64,000 nt of DNA from Proteles cristata cristata (GCA_017311185.1 JAESUZ010001712.1:3100001-3164000); one strand, 5' to 3'; positions 8,966-20,562 are shown, counted from the first letter of the stretch. Numbers and translations: made by a program. Notes: generated by a model from the sequence alone, not told the origin.

Positions 8966-10817
8966 AAAAATGTAGCATAGGGATTTTTATACACCAACAA
9001 TGAAGCAACAGAAAGAGAAATCAAGAAACTGATCCCATTCACAATTGCACAAAAAACCATAAAATACCTCAGAATAAACCTAACCAAGGATACAAGAGAT
9101 CTGTATGATGAAAACTATAGAAAACTTATGAAGGAAATTGAAGAAGACACAAAGAAATGGAAAAACATTCCATGCTCATGGATAGGAAGAATAAATATAG
9201 TTAAGATGTCATTACTACCTAAGGCACTCTACACATTCAGTGCAATTCCCATCAAAATTGCACCAGCATACTTCTCAAAACTAGAACAAACTATCCAAAA
9301 ATTTGTATGGAACCACAAAAAACCCCGAATAGCCAAAGTAATCCTGAAAAATAAAACCAAAGCGGAGGGATCACCATCCCAGACTTTAGCCTCTACTACA
9401 AAGCTGTCATCATCAAGACAGTATGGTATTGGCACAAAAACAGACACATAGACCACTGGAACAGAATTGAGAACTCAGAAGTGGACCCAAAAGTATACAG
9501 CCAACTGATCTTTGACAAAGCAGGAAAGAATATCCAATGGAAAAAAGACAGCCTTTTTAACAGATGGTGTTGGGAGAACTGGACAGCAACATGCAGAAGA
9601 ATGAAACTAGATCATTTTCTCACACCATGCACAAAAATAAACTCAAAATGGATAAAGGACCTGAACGTGAGACAGGAAACTATCAACACCCTAGAGGAGA
9701 AAGCAGGAAACAACCTCCTTGACCTCCACCGCAGCAACTTCTTACTTGACACATCCCCAAAAGCAAGGGAATCAAGAGCAAAAATAAACTGTTGGGACCT
9801 CATCAAGATTAAAAGCTTCTGCACAGCCAAGGAAACAACCCAGAAAATTAATAGGCAACCAACGGAATGGGAAAAGATAGTTGCAAATGACATATCAGAT
9901 AAAGGGTTAATATCAAGAATCTATAAGGAACTCACCAAACTACACGCCCGAAAAACAAACAACCCAGTGAAGAAATGGGCAGAAGATATGAACAGACACT
10001 TCTCCAAAGAGGACATCCAGATGGCCAATAGACACATGAAACGATGCTCAGCATCCTCCTCATCAGGGAAATACAAATCAAAACCACACTGAGATACCAC
10101 CTCACGCCAGTCAGAGTGGCTAAAATGAGCCAATCAGAGAACTCTAGATACTGGCGAGGATGTGGAGAAACGGGCACCCTCCTACACTGTTGGTGGGAAT
10201 GTAAACTGGTACAGCCCCTCTGGAAAACAGTGTGGAGGTTCCTAAGGAAACTAACAATAGAACTCCCCTATGACCCAGCAATAGCACTGCTAGGAATTTA
10301 CCCAAGGGATACAGAAATGCTGATGCATAGGAGCACATGTACCCCAACGTTCATAGCAGCACTCTCCACAATAGCTAAAACATGGAAAGAGCCGAAGTGT
10401 CCATCAACAGATGAATGGATCGAGAAGATGTGGTTTATCTATACCATGGAATACTACATGGCAATGAGAAACAATGAAATCTGGCCATGTGTAGCAACAT
10501 GGATGGACCTTGAGGGTGTTATGCTGAGCGAAATAAGTCAGGCAGAGAAGGACAAATATCCTATGTGTGCACGTATAGGAGGATTAGGAGGAACTTAACA
10601 GAGGACCAAGGGGGAGAAGAAGGGCGGAAATGGTGGGGGAAAGGGAGAGAGGCAAACCATGAGAGACTCTTGAATGCTGACAAAAACTGAGGACTGATGG
10701 ATGTGCAGGGTGGGGGGGATGGGCATGGAGGAGGGCACTTGTGGGGATGAGCACTGAGTGTTATGTGGAAACTAATTTGACAATAAAATATTTGTAAAAA
10801 AAAAATGTAGCATAGGG
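8966..10817 (+). mobile_element. Young 5'-truncated L1 with perfect 17-bp target duplication
   Basis: The body (8983-10800) is the 3' part of a carnivore L1: the end of ORF2, a 3' UTR with a G-rich segment ('gtgcagggtgggggggatgg'), then 'caataaaatatttgtaaaaa'. It is bounded by a perfect 17-bp direct repeat, aaaaatgtagcataggg, at 8966-8982 and 10801-10817, the mark of target-primed reverse transcription. 5' truncation removed ORF1 and most of ORF2, so it cannot move on its own. It inserted beside an older L1 tail (10818-10975). Confidence 0.95.
8990..10598 (+). pseudogene. L1 ORF2 C-terminal remnant, frameshifted
   Basis: This encodes the C-terminal part of L1 ORF2 protein, downstream of the reverse-transcriptase core, broken over three reading frames: about 9128-9451 (frame 2), 9481-10092 (frame 1) and 10044-10598 (frame 3). 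Recognisable stretches are '[19 protein letters not shown]' early, '[19 protein letters not shown]' in the middle, and the tryptophan-rich '[19 protein letters not shown]' near the end. In the last frame Cys40, His48 and Cys53 match the terminal zinc-knuckle-like motif, while the expected first Cys is Tyr36. Frameshifts and 5' truncation make it non-functional. It is a retrotransposon pseudogene, not a host gene. Confidence 0.92.
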
Positions 10818-10975
10818 TTTCCATTTGGTATGATAAAAATATTCTGGAATTAGATCGTGGTGATGGTTGCACAACACTGTGAATGTACTTACTGACACTG
10901 AATTGTATACTTTAAAATGGTTACAATGGTCAATTTTACATTACGAATCTTACCACACACAAAAAAATTTAATAC
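10818..10975 (+). mobile_element. Older L1 3' UTR fragment
   Basis: Matches the 3' terminus of old L1: 'aaatattctggaattagatc', 'gtggtgatggttgcacaaca', 'actgaattgtatactttaaa'. It sits immediately downstream of the young L1 and was probably its landing site. Confidence 0.65.
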
Positions 10976-12235
10976 AAAACATTTGTTCCCCAGAAGTAAA
11001 AGAGCTTGACCACTTTATGCAACTGAGATATTTTAGAAATGTGAGAAGCTTCACTCTGCTTGTGAGATGCTTTTGAAAAGCACAGCAATGCGATGCTGTG
11101 GAGATTTTTTCTGGCAAGGAGATTTGGAACCCAGTGTCTGGGAAAGGAATGAAATTCGGGTTGTGTGTGACATGACTTCGCAAGCAAGAAAAAGAGAATC
11201 GAAGAAATAACCGAAAACAACCACTTCCCAGTCTTTACAAGAAAAGGGTTGTCCTTGATCTTCCATCTAATTTGGTTTGCTTCTCAAAGGTTGTATTCTT
11301 GGAAAATGTCACTCCCCATGCAATTCTGTGCTTAAGAAATCCTAGGATGTGACCTGTACAGTAGTTTCCAGCTTTGTCACCAACAAGAACACATTTACTT
11401 AAATTTTCTTTCAGGATTTCATGTTTTGAAAGGTAATATCCATTAAATAATATCAAACAAATGGTTCTTGTTAAATAAAATGAGTCCATTCCTTACTTTC
11501 TACTCTTCAGCTATATAATGCATATATACCTACCCATCTGTGTCTCTGATGAGCATGAGGTAGCCAGTGTTATTACACTGGTTGGTATAATTCCAGGTAA
11601 AAGCAAAGAATTGATGTTCACATTTACCTGTCAGCTTTTTCATCTATAAATGCCTTTAGACATTTAAAAACACTAAAGATGCATTAGGCTTTTAGAGATA
11701 CTGCAAATAGCTTAGGTACTTCTACCTTCCTAGGTTCTAATAAGGAAACACTACTCTTATAATTCGTGTTTATATCAGTGTATCTTAACAGAGAGGAGGC
11801 AACCACCTTAATCAGATTTATCAGAGTCCCCTCAGGGGATTCAAGCTATACATTTCCTTGAGCCCCTGTGGAGAAACCAGTGTACCTTCTGAGTAGGGTC
11901 AGGTAGACAGGGTGGTTTTTTCTCTCTGGAGAATTACTGCTGCTGTAGTGAGCCATTCTTACCAATGAGACTGGATTGCACCTTTCAAGTGAATTAGGGC
12001 CAAGAAAAGAATAAGAACCAAACGCAGATTTATATAACACTTCTTGTGAGGCTTTCACAGCAAAATAAATTTCTAATGGCAAGTTGTTGTCTCACTGTCT
12101 AGACTGAATAATGTGGGCCAAAAAACAATACATAGTGTGCTCTAAGAAGCTGATAAGGAAAAATGTTAAATTTCTAATTAAAATGAGCAACAATAATAGA
12201 CAATTCATAGGAGAAACTAGAGTCATTAACAAATA
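10976..12235. other. Unassigned sequence
   Basis: No gene, RNA gene or named repeat recognised in this 1.26-kb stretch. Open frames are short and overlap one another in several frames, without codon-like structure. Confidence 0.45.
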
Positions 12236-13056
12236 TTAGGACAGGGGGGTTTCAACCTGACTAAGATTTGAATAAGGGAAAATTTCAATGTGGGCTTGAC
12301 TTCTGCCTCCAACCAAATGGATTAACAATGACCACATTTGTCCTCACACAAAGACAACTGAAAACTAAACAAACTATAGGAAATAGTCATTTGTAAGACA
12401 CTGGACATCAGTCATGATTACTGAGACATGAGGAAAAAAATGAAGTGAGCCACCTGGATTGCCGAGCTTCTGCCTTGAAACAGTTTCCAGGCTGCGGCAC
12501 AGGAAAGGGAACTCAGGTAGAGCCCAGGAGGCTCCCTGTGTTGAAAAGATGGGAGCAGACAGTCCAGGGAGACCAAGACATCTAGAATTTGCAGGAGAAG
12601 ATTGAGAAGGAAAAAACTGCACATAGAACCCCAGGAATCTGCAGAGGGAGGTCCCTGTTCAATCCTTAGCTGATCAGCACATGCATGTGAGGAAAACACC
12701 AGAGGCCCGGGAAAGAACCCCCAGTAGGATTGAAGTAGACACTGCCTGGCACTCACACAGGGCCTGCCTCACCAGCCAGACTGAAAAATCTCATGATTCA
12801 CAGGACATGGTGGAATACTCAAATGAATCTTACCTCACTAGCAGGGGACTGATCCTTGAATGAACACTGGTCCCACCTAACAAGTCTTTGAGCATAGACC
12901 CAAAAGGATCACGCTGTTTTCCAAAGAATTTATCTGCATCCAGAACATACCTCAATGTGGAAAAAAAAAACTATTCAGCACCCAGTGAGGTAAGAGTCAC
13001 AATGACTACAATCCAATGAAAAATCAAACAGGCACATTAAAAAGAAAGAAAATAAG

Positions 13057-13272
13057 GAGGGCTTGGGTGGCTCAGTCAGTTAAGTGTTTATATCAATCAA
13101 ATTCTTGATTTTGGCTCAGGTCATGATCTCACAGTTAATGGGGTTGAGCCCTGCATAGGGCTCTGCACTGACAGCATGGAGCCTGCATGGGATTCCCTCT
13201 CTCCTGCTCTCTCTCTGCCCCTTCCCCACTTGCACTTCCTGTCTTTGTCAAAAAATAAAAGAAAATAAACTT
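13057..13272 (+). mobile_element. Can-SINE inside old L1
   Basis: Head 'gggcttgggtggctcagtca', an extra AT-rich stretch near the A-box ('gtttatatcaatcaaattct'), 'gtcatgatctcacagttaat', a CT tract and 'aaaataaacttaag' tail. The flanking aaagaaagaaaataag and aagaagaaaataag form the target duplication. Confidence 0.85.
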
Positions 13273-15288
13273 AAGAAGAAAATAAGACATAACAAGGAAA
13301 TAAATTAATCACACTGGTGTTAACAACTAAAGACAAAACAGCAGTTATTATATAAATATGCTTATATTTAAAAAGTTAGAGCCATAGAAGACATTTTTTA
13401 AAAAGGCCCACATCAAACATGAAGATGAGAACTCCAGCAGGTAGGAATAAAAATACACTGGATGAGAATTAATAGCAAACTAGACATTGCAGAAGAAAAA
13501 TATTAGTGAATTTGAAGATACAGCAATAGAAACTATCTCAAATATCCTGAGAGAAAAAAGAATCAGAAAAATAAACAGAGCCTCAGAAAACTAAGGGACG
13601 ACTTCAAGGGGCCAAATATACCTAAGACTGGAGTTCCCTAAGGAGGAGGAAGAGACAGGAAAATATTTGTTGGAACGATCATTAAAATATTTTCAAATTT
13701 GATGAAAACTATAAACCCACAGATCTAAGAACACCAACTAACCCCCAACACAAGAAATATAAATAAAGCTACGAGGAGGTATATCATAATAAAGTCGTCC
13801 AAAACCAGTGATAAAGAAAAAAATCTTTAATATCAGCCAGAGAGAGAAGATATGTCGCATGCAGAAGAAGAAAATTTAGTATGACAGCAGATAGGTCACT
13901 AGGAAAAAATCCTAGTGGAAGGGAGTAGGACACCTTCAAAACACTGTAAGAAAAATATTATTAACCTAGAACTCTATACCCAGGGAAAATATCTTCCAAA
14001 AATGAGAGCAAATGAAAGGTTGTTCTAGACATGCAAAAGACACAAAACCAAAAAGAATTAATCAGTGGCAGCAGCAATTAATTAATTAACTACAAGAAAA
14101 GTTATGAAGTCCTCAGACAGAAAGTGATATCAAATTGAAATACAATAGAATGAGGAGATCCAAAATGGGAACTATGAAAGAACTGCTTTCAATATTTAAG
14201 TGTCTTTAAAAGATATAGGCTGTTTAAACCAAAATGATAACAATGCAGCATGACTTTACCGCATCTGTACAAGTAAAATGTATGACAATAATAACACAAA
14301 AGTTGGAAGGGAAGAAGTAAAACAATAATATTGCTTCTCACCCTCTATCTGAAGGGGAATGATATCACTTGAAGGTAGCCTGTGATAAGTTAAAGAAAAC
14401 CAGTAAGTATATGGAAGATTTGAACAAGACTATCGATCAACTTGACTTCACTGACGTTTAGAAAATACTTCATGTAACAAGAGCAAATACAAATTCTTCT
14501 CTAATGTGCATGAAGTCTTTACCAAATTAGACCATTTTCTAGGCCATAAAACAAATCCTAAGAATTTCAGAAGGGTTCAAGTCATACTTCATTCTCTGGC
14601 CACAAGGGAAATAGATTAGACAATAACAATACATCCCTGGAAAATCTCCAAATAAGGTACATGGAAACTACATAACTAATGTCTAAAGAAGCCATAGGTC
14701 CAAATAAGAAATAAAAAGGATACCATGAATGTATTTTCACCTGAATGAAAATGAAAATACAACATTCCAGAACTTGTGAGACGCCATTAAATTAGTAGTA
14801 GACAATTGATAGCAGCGTTTAGGGGACAGTTTGTACCTGTCTCTAGAAAAGAAGAAACATCTCAAGTCAATGACCTTAGCTTCAATCTTAAGCAACAAGA
14901 AAAAGTGAAAATTTAACCCAAAGTAAGTAAAAGGAAGGAAATAACAAAGATTAAATCAGAAATTAATGAAATAAAAAGTGGAAAACCAATAGCAAAAAAC
15001 CAATAAAATGAAAAGCTAATTATTTGAGATTAATCCCTAGTCAGGGTGATCAGAAAAAAATATAGAAGTTACAAATTACTCATATCCAGAATGAGAAAGG
15101 CGACATTACTCTACAAATTCTACAAATACTAAAAGAATAATAGAATATAATGAACAATTTTATACCAACAAATTCAATAATTTAGTTTAAATAGACAAAT
15201 TCTTTGATAGATACAAACTATCAAAGCTTACTCAGGAAGAAATAGATGGACTGAATTGCTCTGTGAAAAGAAACTGAAATTGTAGTTT

Positions 15289-15970
15289 AAAAACATTCCC
15301 ACATGTAAACTGGTATAGCCCCTCTGGAAAACAGTGTGGAGGTTCCTAAGGAAACTAACAATAGAACTCCCCTATGACCCAGCAATAGCACTGCTAGGAA
15401 TTTACCCAAGGGATACAGAAATGTTGATGCATAGGAGCACATGTACCCCAATGTTCATAGCAGCACTCTCCACAATAGCTAAAACCTGGAAAGAGCCTAA
15501 GTGTCCATCAACAGATGAATAGATCAAGAAGATGTGGTTTATCTATACCATGGAATACTACATGGCAATGAGAAACAATGAAATCTGGTCATGTGTAGCC
15601 ACATGGATGGACCTTGAGGGCGTTATGCTGAGCGAAGTAAGTCAGGCAGAGAAGGACAAATATCATATGTGTGCACGTATAGGAGGATTAGGAGGAACTT
15701 AACAGAGGACCAAGGGGGAGAAGAAGGGTGGAAATGGTGGGGGAAAGGGAGAGAGGCAAACCATGAGAGACTCTTGAATGCTGACAAAAACTGGGGACTG
15801 ATGGATGTTGGGGGAGGGGGGATGGACATGGAGGAGGACACTTGTGGGGATGAGCACTGAGTGTTATGTGGAAACTAATTTGACAATAGACTATTTGTTA
15901 AATAAATAAATAAATAAATAATAAAAGGTATAAAATAAATAAAATAAATAAATAAAAACATTCCCACATG
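15289..15970 (+). mobile_element. Second young L1 3' end, strongly 5'-truncated, perfect 17-bp target duplication
   Basis: The body (15306-15953) is about 590 bp of L1 3' end plus a (TAAA)-rich tail. It differs from the L1 at 10200-10797 at roughly 20 positions by eye (about 97% identity). It is bounded by aaaaacattcccacatg at 15289-15305 and 15954-15970. The duplication extends two bases into the head of the adjacent SINE, so this L1 arrived after that SINE. It retains only the last part of ORF2 (about 15334-15680). Confidence 0.95.
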
Positions 15971-16185
15971 GGATGCCTGGTAGACTCAGTGAGTTAAGCA
16001 TCTGACTTCGGCTCTGTGGGTTCTGGCCCGACGGCTCTGTGCTGACAGCTTGGAGCCTGGAGCCTGCTTCAGATTCTGTGTCTCCTTTTCTCTCTGCCCT
16101 TCCCTAGCTCACATTCTGTCTCTGTCTTTCAAAAATAAATATATATTTTAAAAAACTAAAAAACAGAAAAAACAAAAAACAAAAA
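15969..16185 (+). mobile_element. Can-SINE adjoining the young L1
   Basis: Head 'tgggatgcctggtagactca', a shortened B-box region ('gctctgtgggttctggcccg'), 'gctgacagcttggagcctgg', a CT tract and 'caaaaataaatatatatttt' followed by a long A-rich tail. The duplicated target word cattcccaca precedes it (15959-15968) and follows it (16190-16199). A third copy at 15293-15302 was made by the later L1 insertion. Confidence 0.9.
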
Positions 16186-17015
16186 AACCCATTCCCACAA
16201 AGAAAACTTTAGGCCCAGATGAGTTTCCTAGTGAAATCTACCAAACATTTAAGGAAGAAATAAAACTAATTCTACAGAAACTCTTCCAGAAAACATTACA
16301 TTAATACCAAAATACACTACAAGAAAAGGAGACTATAGGCCAATATCCCTCATAAACATAGAAGCAAAAGTTAACCAATTAAATTCAACAATATTTAAGA
16401 AAGAGATAATAGGTCATGACCCAATGGGGCTTATCCCAGGTATGCTAGGTTGGCTGAACATTGAAAAAAGATAAGTGTAATTCACCATATTAACAAACTT
16501 AATTTTTTTAATTATCTTAAAAGATGTGGAACAAACATATGGACAAAATCCAATACTCATTTCTGATAAAAACTCTCTGCAAATTAGAAGTAGAAAAGAA
16601 GAGCCTGACAAAGGACATCTATGGAAAACCCAGAGATATATATCATACTTAATGTGAAAGAATGAAACAGCCTTGAGTACCCAATAATAAGGATGATTAA
16701 AATAATTACCAATGCCATAAACCACGTTAAGGCTACTAAAAGTCACATACTTGAAGAATATTTAGAAGCAAGGAAAATTGCTTATGATATAATGATGAAT
16801 TTAAAAAGGAGTAATACATAAGTACATAATCCAGTTGTGTTGGGGGGAGGGGGTGGGTGGAGGGGATAAAACCAGAAGGAAATATCCACATATGTTAACA
16901 ACTAGGGAAGGAGGAAGAATGATATTGCTGGTAATTTTTTCTGTATATACTTTTCTGCATTTCCAAAATTTTCTATCTTTAAAGTCAGAAAAATGTCACT
17001 GAATTTTAGAAAATA

Positions 17016-17929
17016 ACAAATAGGAAAGTGGAAAAAGAAAAGTAATGGAGTTTAATGATTCTAAATTTGTATCTTCAGTCTTACTTTCCCCTCAGATTCT
17101 TTCAATGTTCACAACTGGATATAGCCTCTCAGATATCTATAGATATTTAAATTGAAGAGGCCCACCATTAGGCTCATGATCTTTTGTTATTCTCCATCCT
17201 CTTTAATAAGGAGACCAATTCATTCATTACCTATTCAACAGATATATATTGAGTTTGCACTATGTGATGGGCACTATATCAGACAAGGGGGATACAACAA
17301 TCAATATGATGTGGATACTGCTTTCAAGAATCTTCTAGCATTGAAATGGAGCTAGACAATGATGATGTATAGTACAATAAAACTTAAGTGTTATATAACG
17401 GGAATATGAACAAAGTGCTACAATATAGGGGAAAGACAATGAGCCTCGCCTTGGGTGATCAGAAAAGTCTATAGCAGAAAATATGTAAACTGAGTCACAA
17501 AGAATGAGAAGAGTTAGGCAGGTGGAGTGTAATAGCTGTGTTGCAAAAAGAGAGGTCTATTGACACAAAGGCCAGGAGGCTCACTCACAGAACAGCAAGC
17601 AAGCATTTGAGAATTATAATAAAAAGGGCCCTGATACTAAAAATTCTTGAAAACCATCAGGTAATTGGGATTTTATTCCATGGCAATGAGAAATCACTAA
17701 AATATTTTCATTAGCACTAAGCACCCATGTATCCACACAGTCAAAGATTCTGAAAAGCAGAACCTCCTCTCCTACTAACACCTAAGGATTTTTCAAATAT
17801 ATTGAATAGGGCTACATGGCTTATAAATGGGTACAGTTTATCACTTGCTTTTGCCACCATTAGTAGCCTCTGCCATGTTGAGGCTCCCCCATGGTTGCTG
17901 GTAATGGTGCTAAAGATCTGTAAATGTTA
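17016..17929. other. Unassigned sequence with an ancient repeat
   Basis: 17215-17720 contains 'attcattacctattcaacag', 'tattgagtttgcactatgtg' and 'gggatacaacaatcaatatg', which place it in the same ancient repeat type as 3785-4230. The flanks are unassigned and no gene is visible. Confidence 0.4.
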
Positions 17930-18139
17930 AGGTGCCTGGGTGGGTGAGTTGGTTAAGTGTCTGACTTTGGCTCAGGTCATGATCTTGTGGTTTGTGAGTT
18001 TGAGTCCCACATCGGGCTCTGTGCTGACAGCTCAGAGCCTGGAGTCTGCTTCAGATTCTGCGTCTCCCTCTCTCTCTGCCCCTCCTATGCTCATGCTCTG
18101 TCTCTCAATAATAAATAAACATTAAAAAATATTTTTTAA
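17930..18139 (+). mobile_element. Can-SINE, full length
   Basis: 'aggtgcctgggtgggtgagt' head, 'tggtttgtgagtttgagtcc' B-box, 'gctgacagctcagagcctgg' body, CT tract and 'aataataaataaacattaaa' tail. The flanks agatctgtaaatgt and atagctgtaaatgt are a slightly degraded target duplication. Confidence 0.92.
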
Positions 18140-19020
18140 ATAGCTGTAAATGTCACCATCTGCTCTGGGTCACACATCCCTGTTGAATACACGAAGGTAT
18201 GATGCATTCAACATTATAATATCTCTTTTGCTGGACAGTCTATTGTGAAATAAGAAAGAAAAGTTCTCCCCTCTTTGTTATGTGTTGGGTGGCCTGGGCA
18301 AAGATACCAGAGTTTAGTAAGACTGCTTTCTTTGTTTGCACACATAACTACTCTGTCCCTGGGAAACCTTCCCACCACACAGTAGTCGGGTCAGAAAAGT
18401 TTCAACTAACAGCTACCATTATATCCCCAAGAGAAGTGGCCTCTAATATTTAAAATCTGCTGTGGAGTCTAGACATTCCTTTCCATTCCTTTCTGCCATC
18501 AAGTGGCTCTCTCTCAGGGAAACTTCAGTCACTATTTTGATTTTGATTTGGCTTGTTTTAGATGACCTTTCTCTTTCTTTCTTTCTTTTTTCTTTTTTTT
18601 GTCTACCACATAGGATTTATCTGAATGCCATTGCAGAAACCCTTTGAATTTTTTCCATAGCGGTCTCCCCAACCTCCTTACCTCAATAGAGCTAAATACC
18701 AGAAATTTGGAGTAGAGGGAAATCTCTGTTTCACCCATCAGCTGTGTCTAGATTTCAGTTATGGTCCAATCAGGACACAGTGAAGAGCATAAAGGCTACA
18801 GACCAAATGTTAATAAAAGATATTTTTGGGCAATGAAATTTAGGGTGATATTTTTTCTAATTTTCTATTTTCATTCTCTAAGTTTTTTCTCCCAAACCAT
18901 AATTGCTTATATAAGAAATTTCATAAAAATAAGTACTACTGTGATCAACACAATACTGTGTGAGTATTGGTGAAGTATTGGGAAACAAGCATTCTCCTAT
19001 AACTTAAAAGACATTTGGCA
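18140..19020. other. Unassigned sequence
   Basis: No gene or named repeat recognised. A CTTT-rich pyrimidine tract lies at 18570-18600. Confidence 0.4.
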
Positions 19021-19320
19021 GTATCAGTCAAATCTTTGCCGTGCTCTATAACCATCAGTTTACCTTATAGATGTATTTCCTTACATCTATACAAATAGAT
19101 GCATAGAAGTGTTTGAGCAGCATCACTTGCAAAAGAATTGCTCATCAACAGAAGAATTATTAAATAAATTTTGATACAGTCACATCAGGGATGTGGTGCT
19201 AAAAATAATGAAATAGGTCTTCATCTGCTGATTTCTATTGTATTCAAGATGTACTAAGAAAAGGTAGGTTGCAGAGTAGCTATGTATAGTGAAATACTAC
19301 TTGAAGAAAAAGATAGGTGA
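19021..19320 (+). mobile_element. Old L1 3'-end fragment
   Basis: Plus-strand L1-tail words: 'gcagcatcacttgcaaaag', 'aacagaagaattattaaata', 'aattttgatacagtcacatc'. Strongly diverged and non-coding. Confidence 0.45.
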
Positions 19321-19321
19321 A

Positions 19322-19490
19322 TAGAAGATGATAGATAGATAGATAGGAGGTAGATGGTGAGTAGTTAGGTAGATAGGTAGGTAGAAGGTACATCAGTTGA
19401 TAGGTAGATAAATAGATGCAGACAAATGGTAGGAAGGTAGAAAGGAAAGGAAGAAAGGAGGGAGGGAGAGAGGAAAGAAGGAAGGAAGAT
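19322..19490 (+). repeat. GATA/GGTA then GGAA simple-sequence tract
   Basis: Begins with uninterrupted 'gatagatagatagata' (from about 19329), degrades through 'aggtagataggtaggtaga', then becomes purine-only 'aggaagaaaggagggaggga' up to about 19490. Compound microsatellite. Confidence 0.9.
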
Positions 19491-19554
19491 CATTTGAATA
19501 TGCATAGCAAATGTCTGGAAGAATTCAGTGGGGTGTTGTTGACTTTTCACTTAC

Positions 19555-19970
19555 TGTCTTGTACTATTTACTGTGAGCCCATTTGCATTCCCTCTGAACC
19601 CTGTGCTCAAGCCAACATTCTCCAAGATACCAGGCCTTTTCATGAACTCTTGCACATGCTGTTTCTTCTACCTGAAATGTTTCCCCTTTCCTCCTTCACC
19701 TCACAAATTCCTTTTTTTCTAGTAAGGATACCGGCTCAATGTTACCTCCTCAAGATACTGTCTTCAGAGTTTTTACTCTGCTTTCATTATCTGTTAGCAC
19801 TTTCCACACCTGTACTGGCTCTTTCTTTTTCTTTTTGTTTTTAACATGCTACTTCTCAAAAAGTAAAAGCTTCTTAAAACAAAAACCGTGACTTTCTAAC
19901 TTTGTATTTCAGAATGTAAAGCCATATCTGGCACCTAATAATACCTGTTAAATGCTTGCTATTAAAAACA
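19555..19970 (+). mobile_element. L2 LINE 3' end
   Basis: Sequential L2 words: 'ttcatgaactcttgcacatg', 'ctgtttcttctacctgaaat', 'ctcaatgttacctcctcaag', 'tatctgttagcactttccac', and near the end 'tatctggcacctaataatac'. Typical degenerate 3' terminus on the plus strand. Confidence 0.7.
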
Positions 19971-20075
19971 AGAAATGGGCTTTCTAAATATGAAAGTCTA
20001 ACCTTCTAGCAAAAAGAAATTAGCCTCAGCACCCTAATCTGTTAAATCTGGAGTTTCTTTTAAAATGCCCATTTA

Positions 20076-20222
20076 GGGGCACTTGGGTGGCTCAATTGGC
20101 TGTGCTGACAGCTCAGAGCCTGGAGCCTGCTTTGAATTCTGTCTCCCTCTCTCTCTGCCCCTCCCCCACTTGCACTCTGTCTCCCCCTTCTCAAAAATAA
20201 ACATTAGAAACTTTTTAAAAAT
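20076..20222 (+). mobile_element. Can-SINE lacking its internal promoter boxes
   Basis: Head 'ggggcacttgggtggctcaa' joins directly to 'ttggctgtgctgacagctca', so the A-box/B-box segment of about 80 bp is deleted. The body, CT tract and tail are normal. A perfect 14-bp target duplication, aaaatgcccattta, flanks it (20062-20075 and 20223-20236). Confidence 0.92.
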
Positions 20223-20365
20223 AAAATGCCCATTTAAAGAAAAAAAAGTCTGTAAGTCAGGAAGATATTGAGGACCAATATAATTGAAATAAGGTTTAAT
20301 CAAAACAGATGCTTTGAATTAAATGAATATCTTGAGTAAATGTTATGATTTAAGTCATTTACTTA

Positions 20366-20562
20366 AAAAAATTTTATGTTTATTTTTGAGAGAAAGAGAA
20401 AGAGCAAGCAGGGGAGGGGCAGAGAGAGAGAGGGACAGAGGATCTGAAGTGGGTTCTGTGCTCGCAGCAGAGAGCCCGACATAGAGCTTGAACCCACAAA
20501 CTGTGAAATCAGGACCTGAGCTGAAGCTGGAAGCTTAACCTACTGAGCCATCCCAGTGCCCC
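20366..20562 (-). mobile_element. Can-SINE, minus strand
   Basis: Reversed SINE with 'tttatgtttatttttgagag' tail, purine body and 'tactgagccatcccagtgcc' head. The flanks gatttaagtcatttactta and agatttagtcatttacttta are the target duplication. It lies tail-to-tail with the SINE at 20076-20222. Confidence 0.9.

Larger units (their letters stand above)
12236..17015 (+). mobile_element. Old, nearly full-length but internally deleted L1 (L1M class)
   Basis: Plus-strand L1 relic. 12236-13050 resembles an L1M 5' UTR. 13500-14180 carries the text around 'cctagaactctatacccag' found upstream of ORF2 in L1M elements. 14400-15290 and 16190-16676 follow ORF2 in order ('ttctaggccataaaacaaat', 'gatgagtttcctagtgaaat'). 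After 16676 it jumps to a 3' end near 'tatacttttctgcatttcca' (16946), so roughly the last half of ORF2 is missing. All frames are broken. Insertions within it are at 13057-13272, 15306-15953 and 15969-16185. Confidence 0.7.

Noticed and set aside
8688..9003. Lys/Glu/Arg-rich and Ser/Leu/Pro/Phe-rich frames of 83-89 codons.
   Set aside because: They are translations of the GGAA minisatellite, which stays open in many frames because of its 15-bp unit.
9128..10598. Frames of 107, 203 and 184 codons with reverse-transcriptase-protein similarity.
   Set aside because: They are consecutive broken pieces of L1 ORF2, annotated as a pseudogene and not as host genes.
12374..12756. Overlapping minus-strand frames of 82 and 112 codons.
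   Set aside because: They are antisense to the probable 5' UTR of an old L1; no domain or splice context.
19416..19844. 142-codon plus-strand open frame.
   Set aside because: It crosses a simple-repeat tract and an L2 3' end; no protein-like composition.
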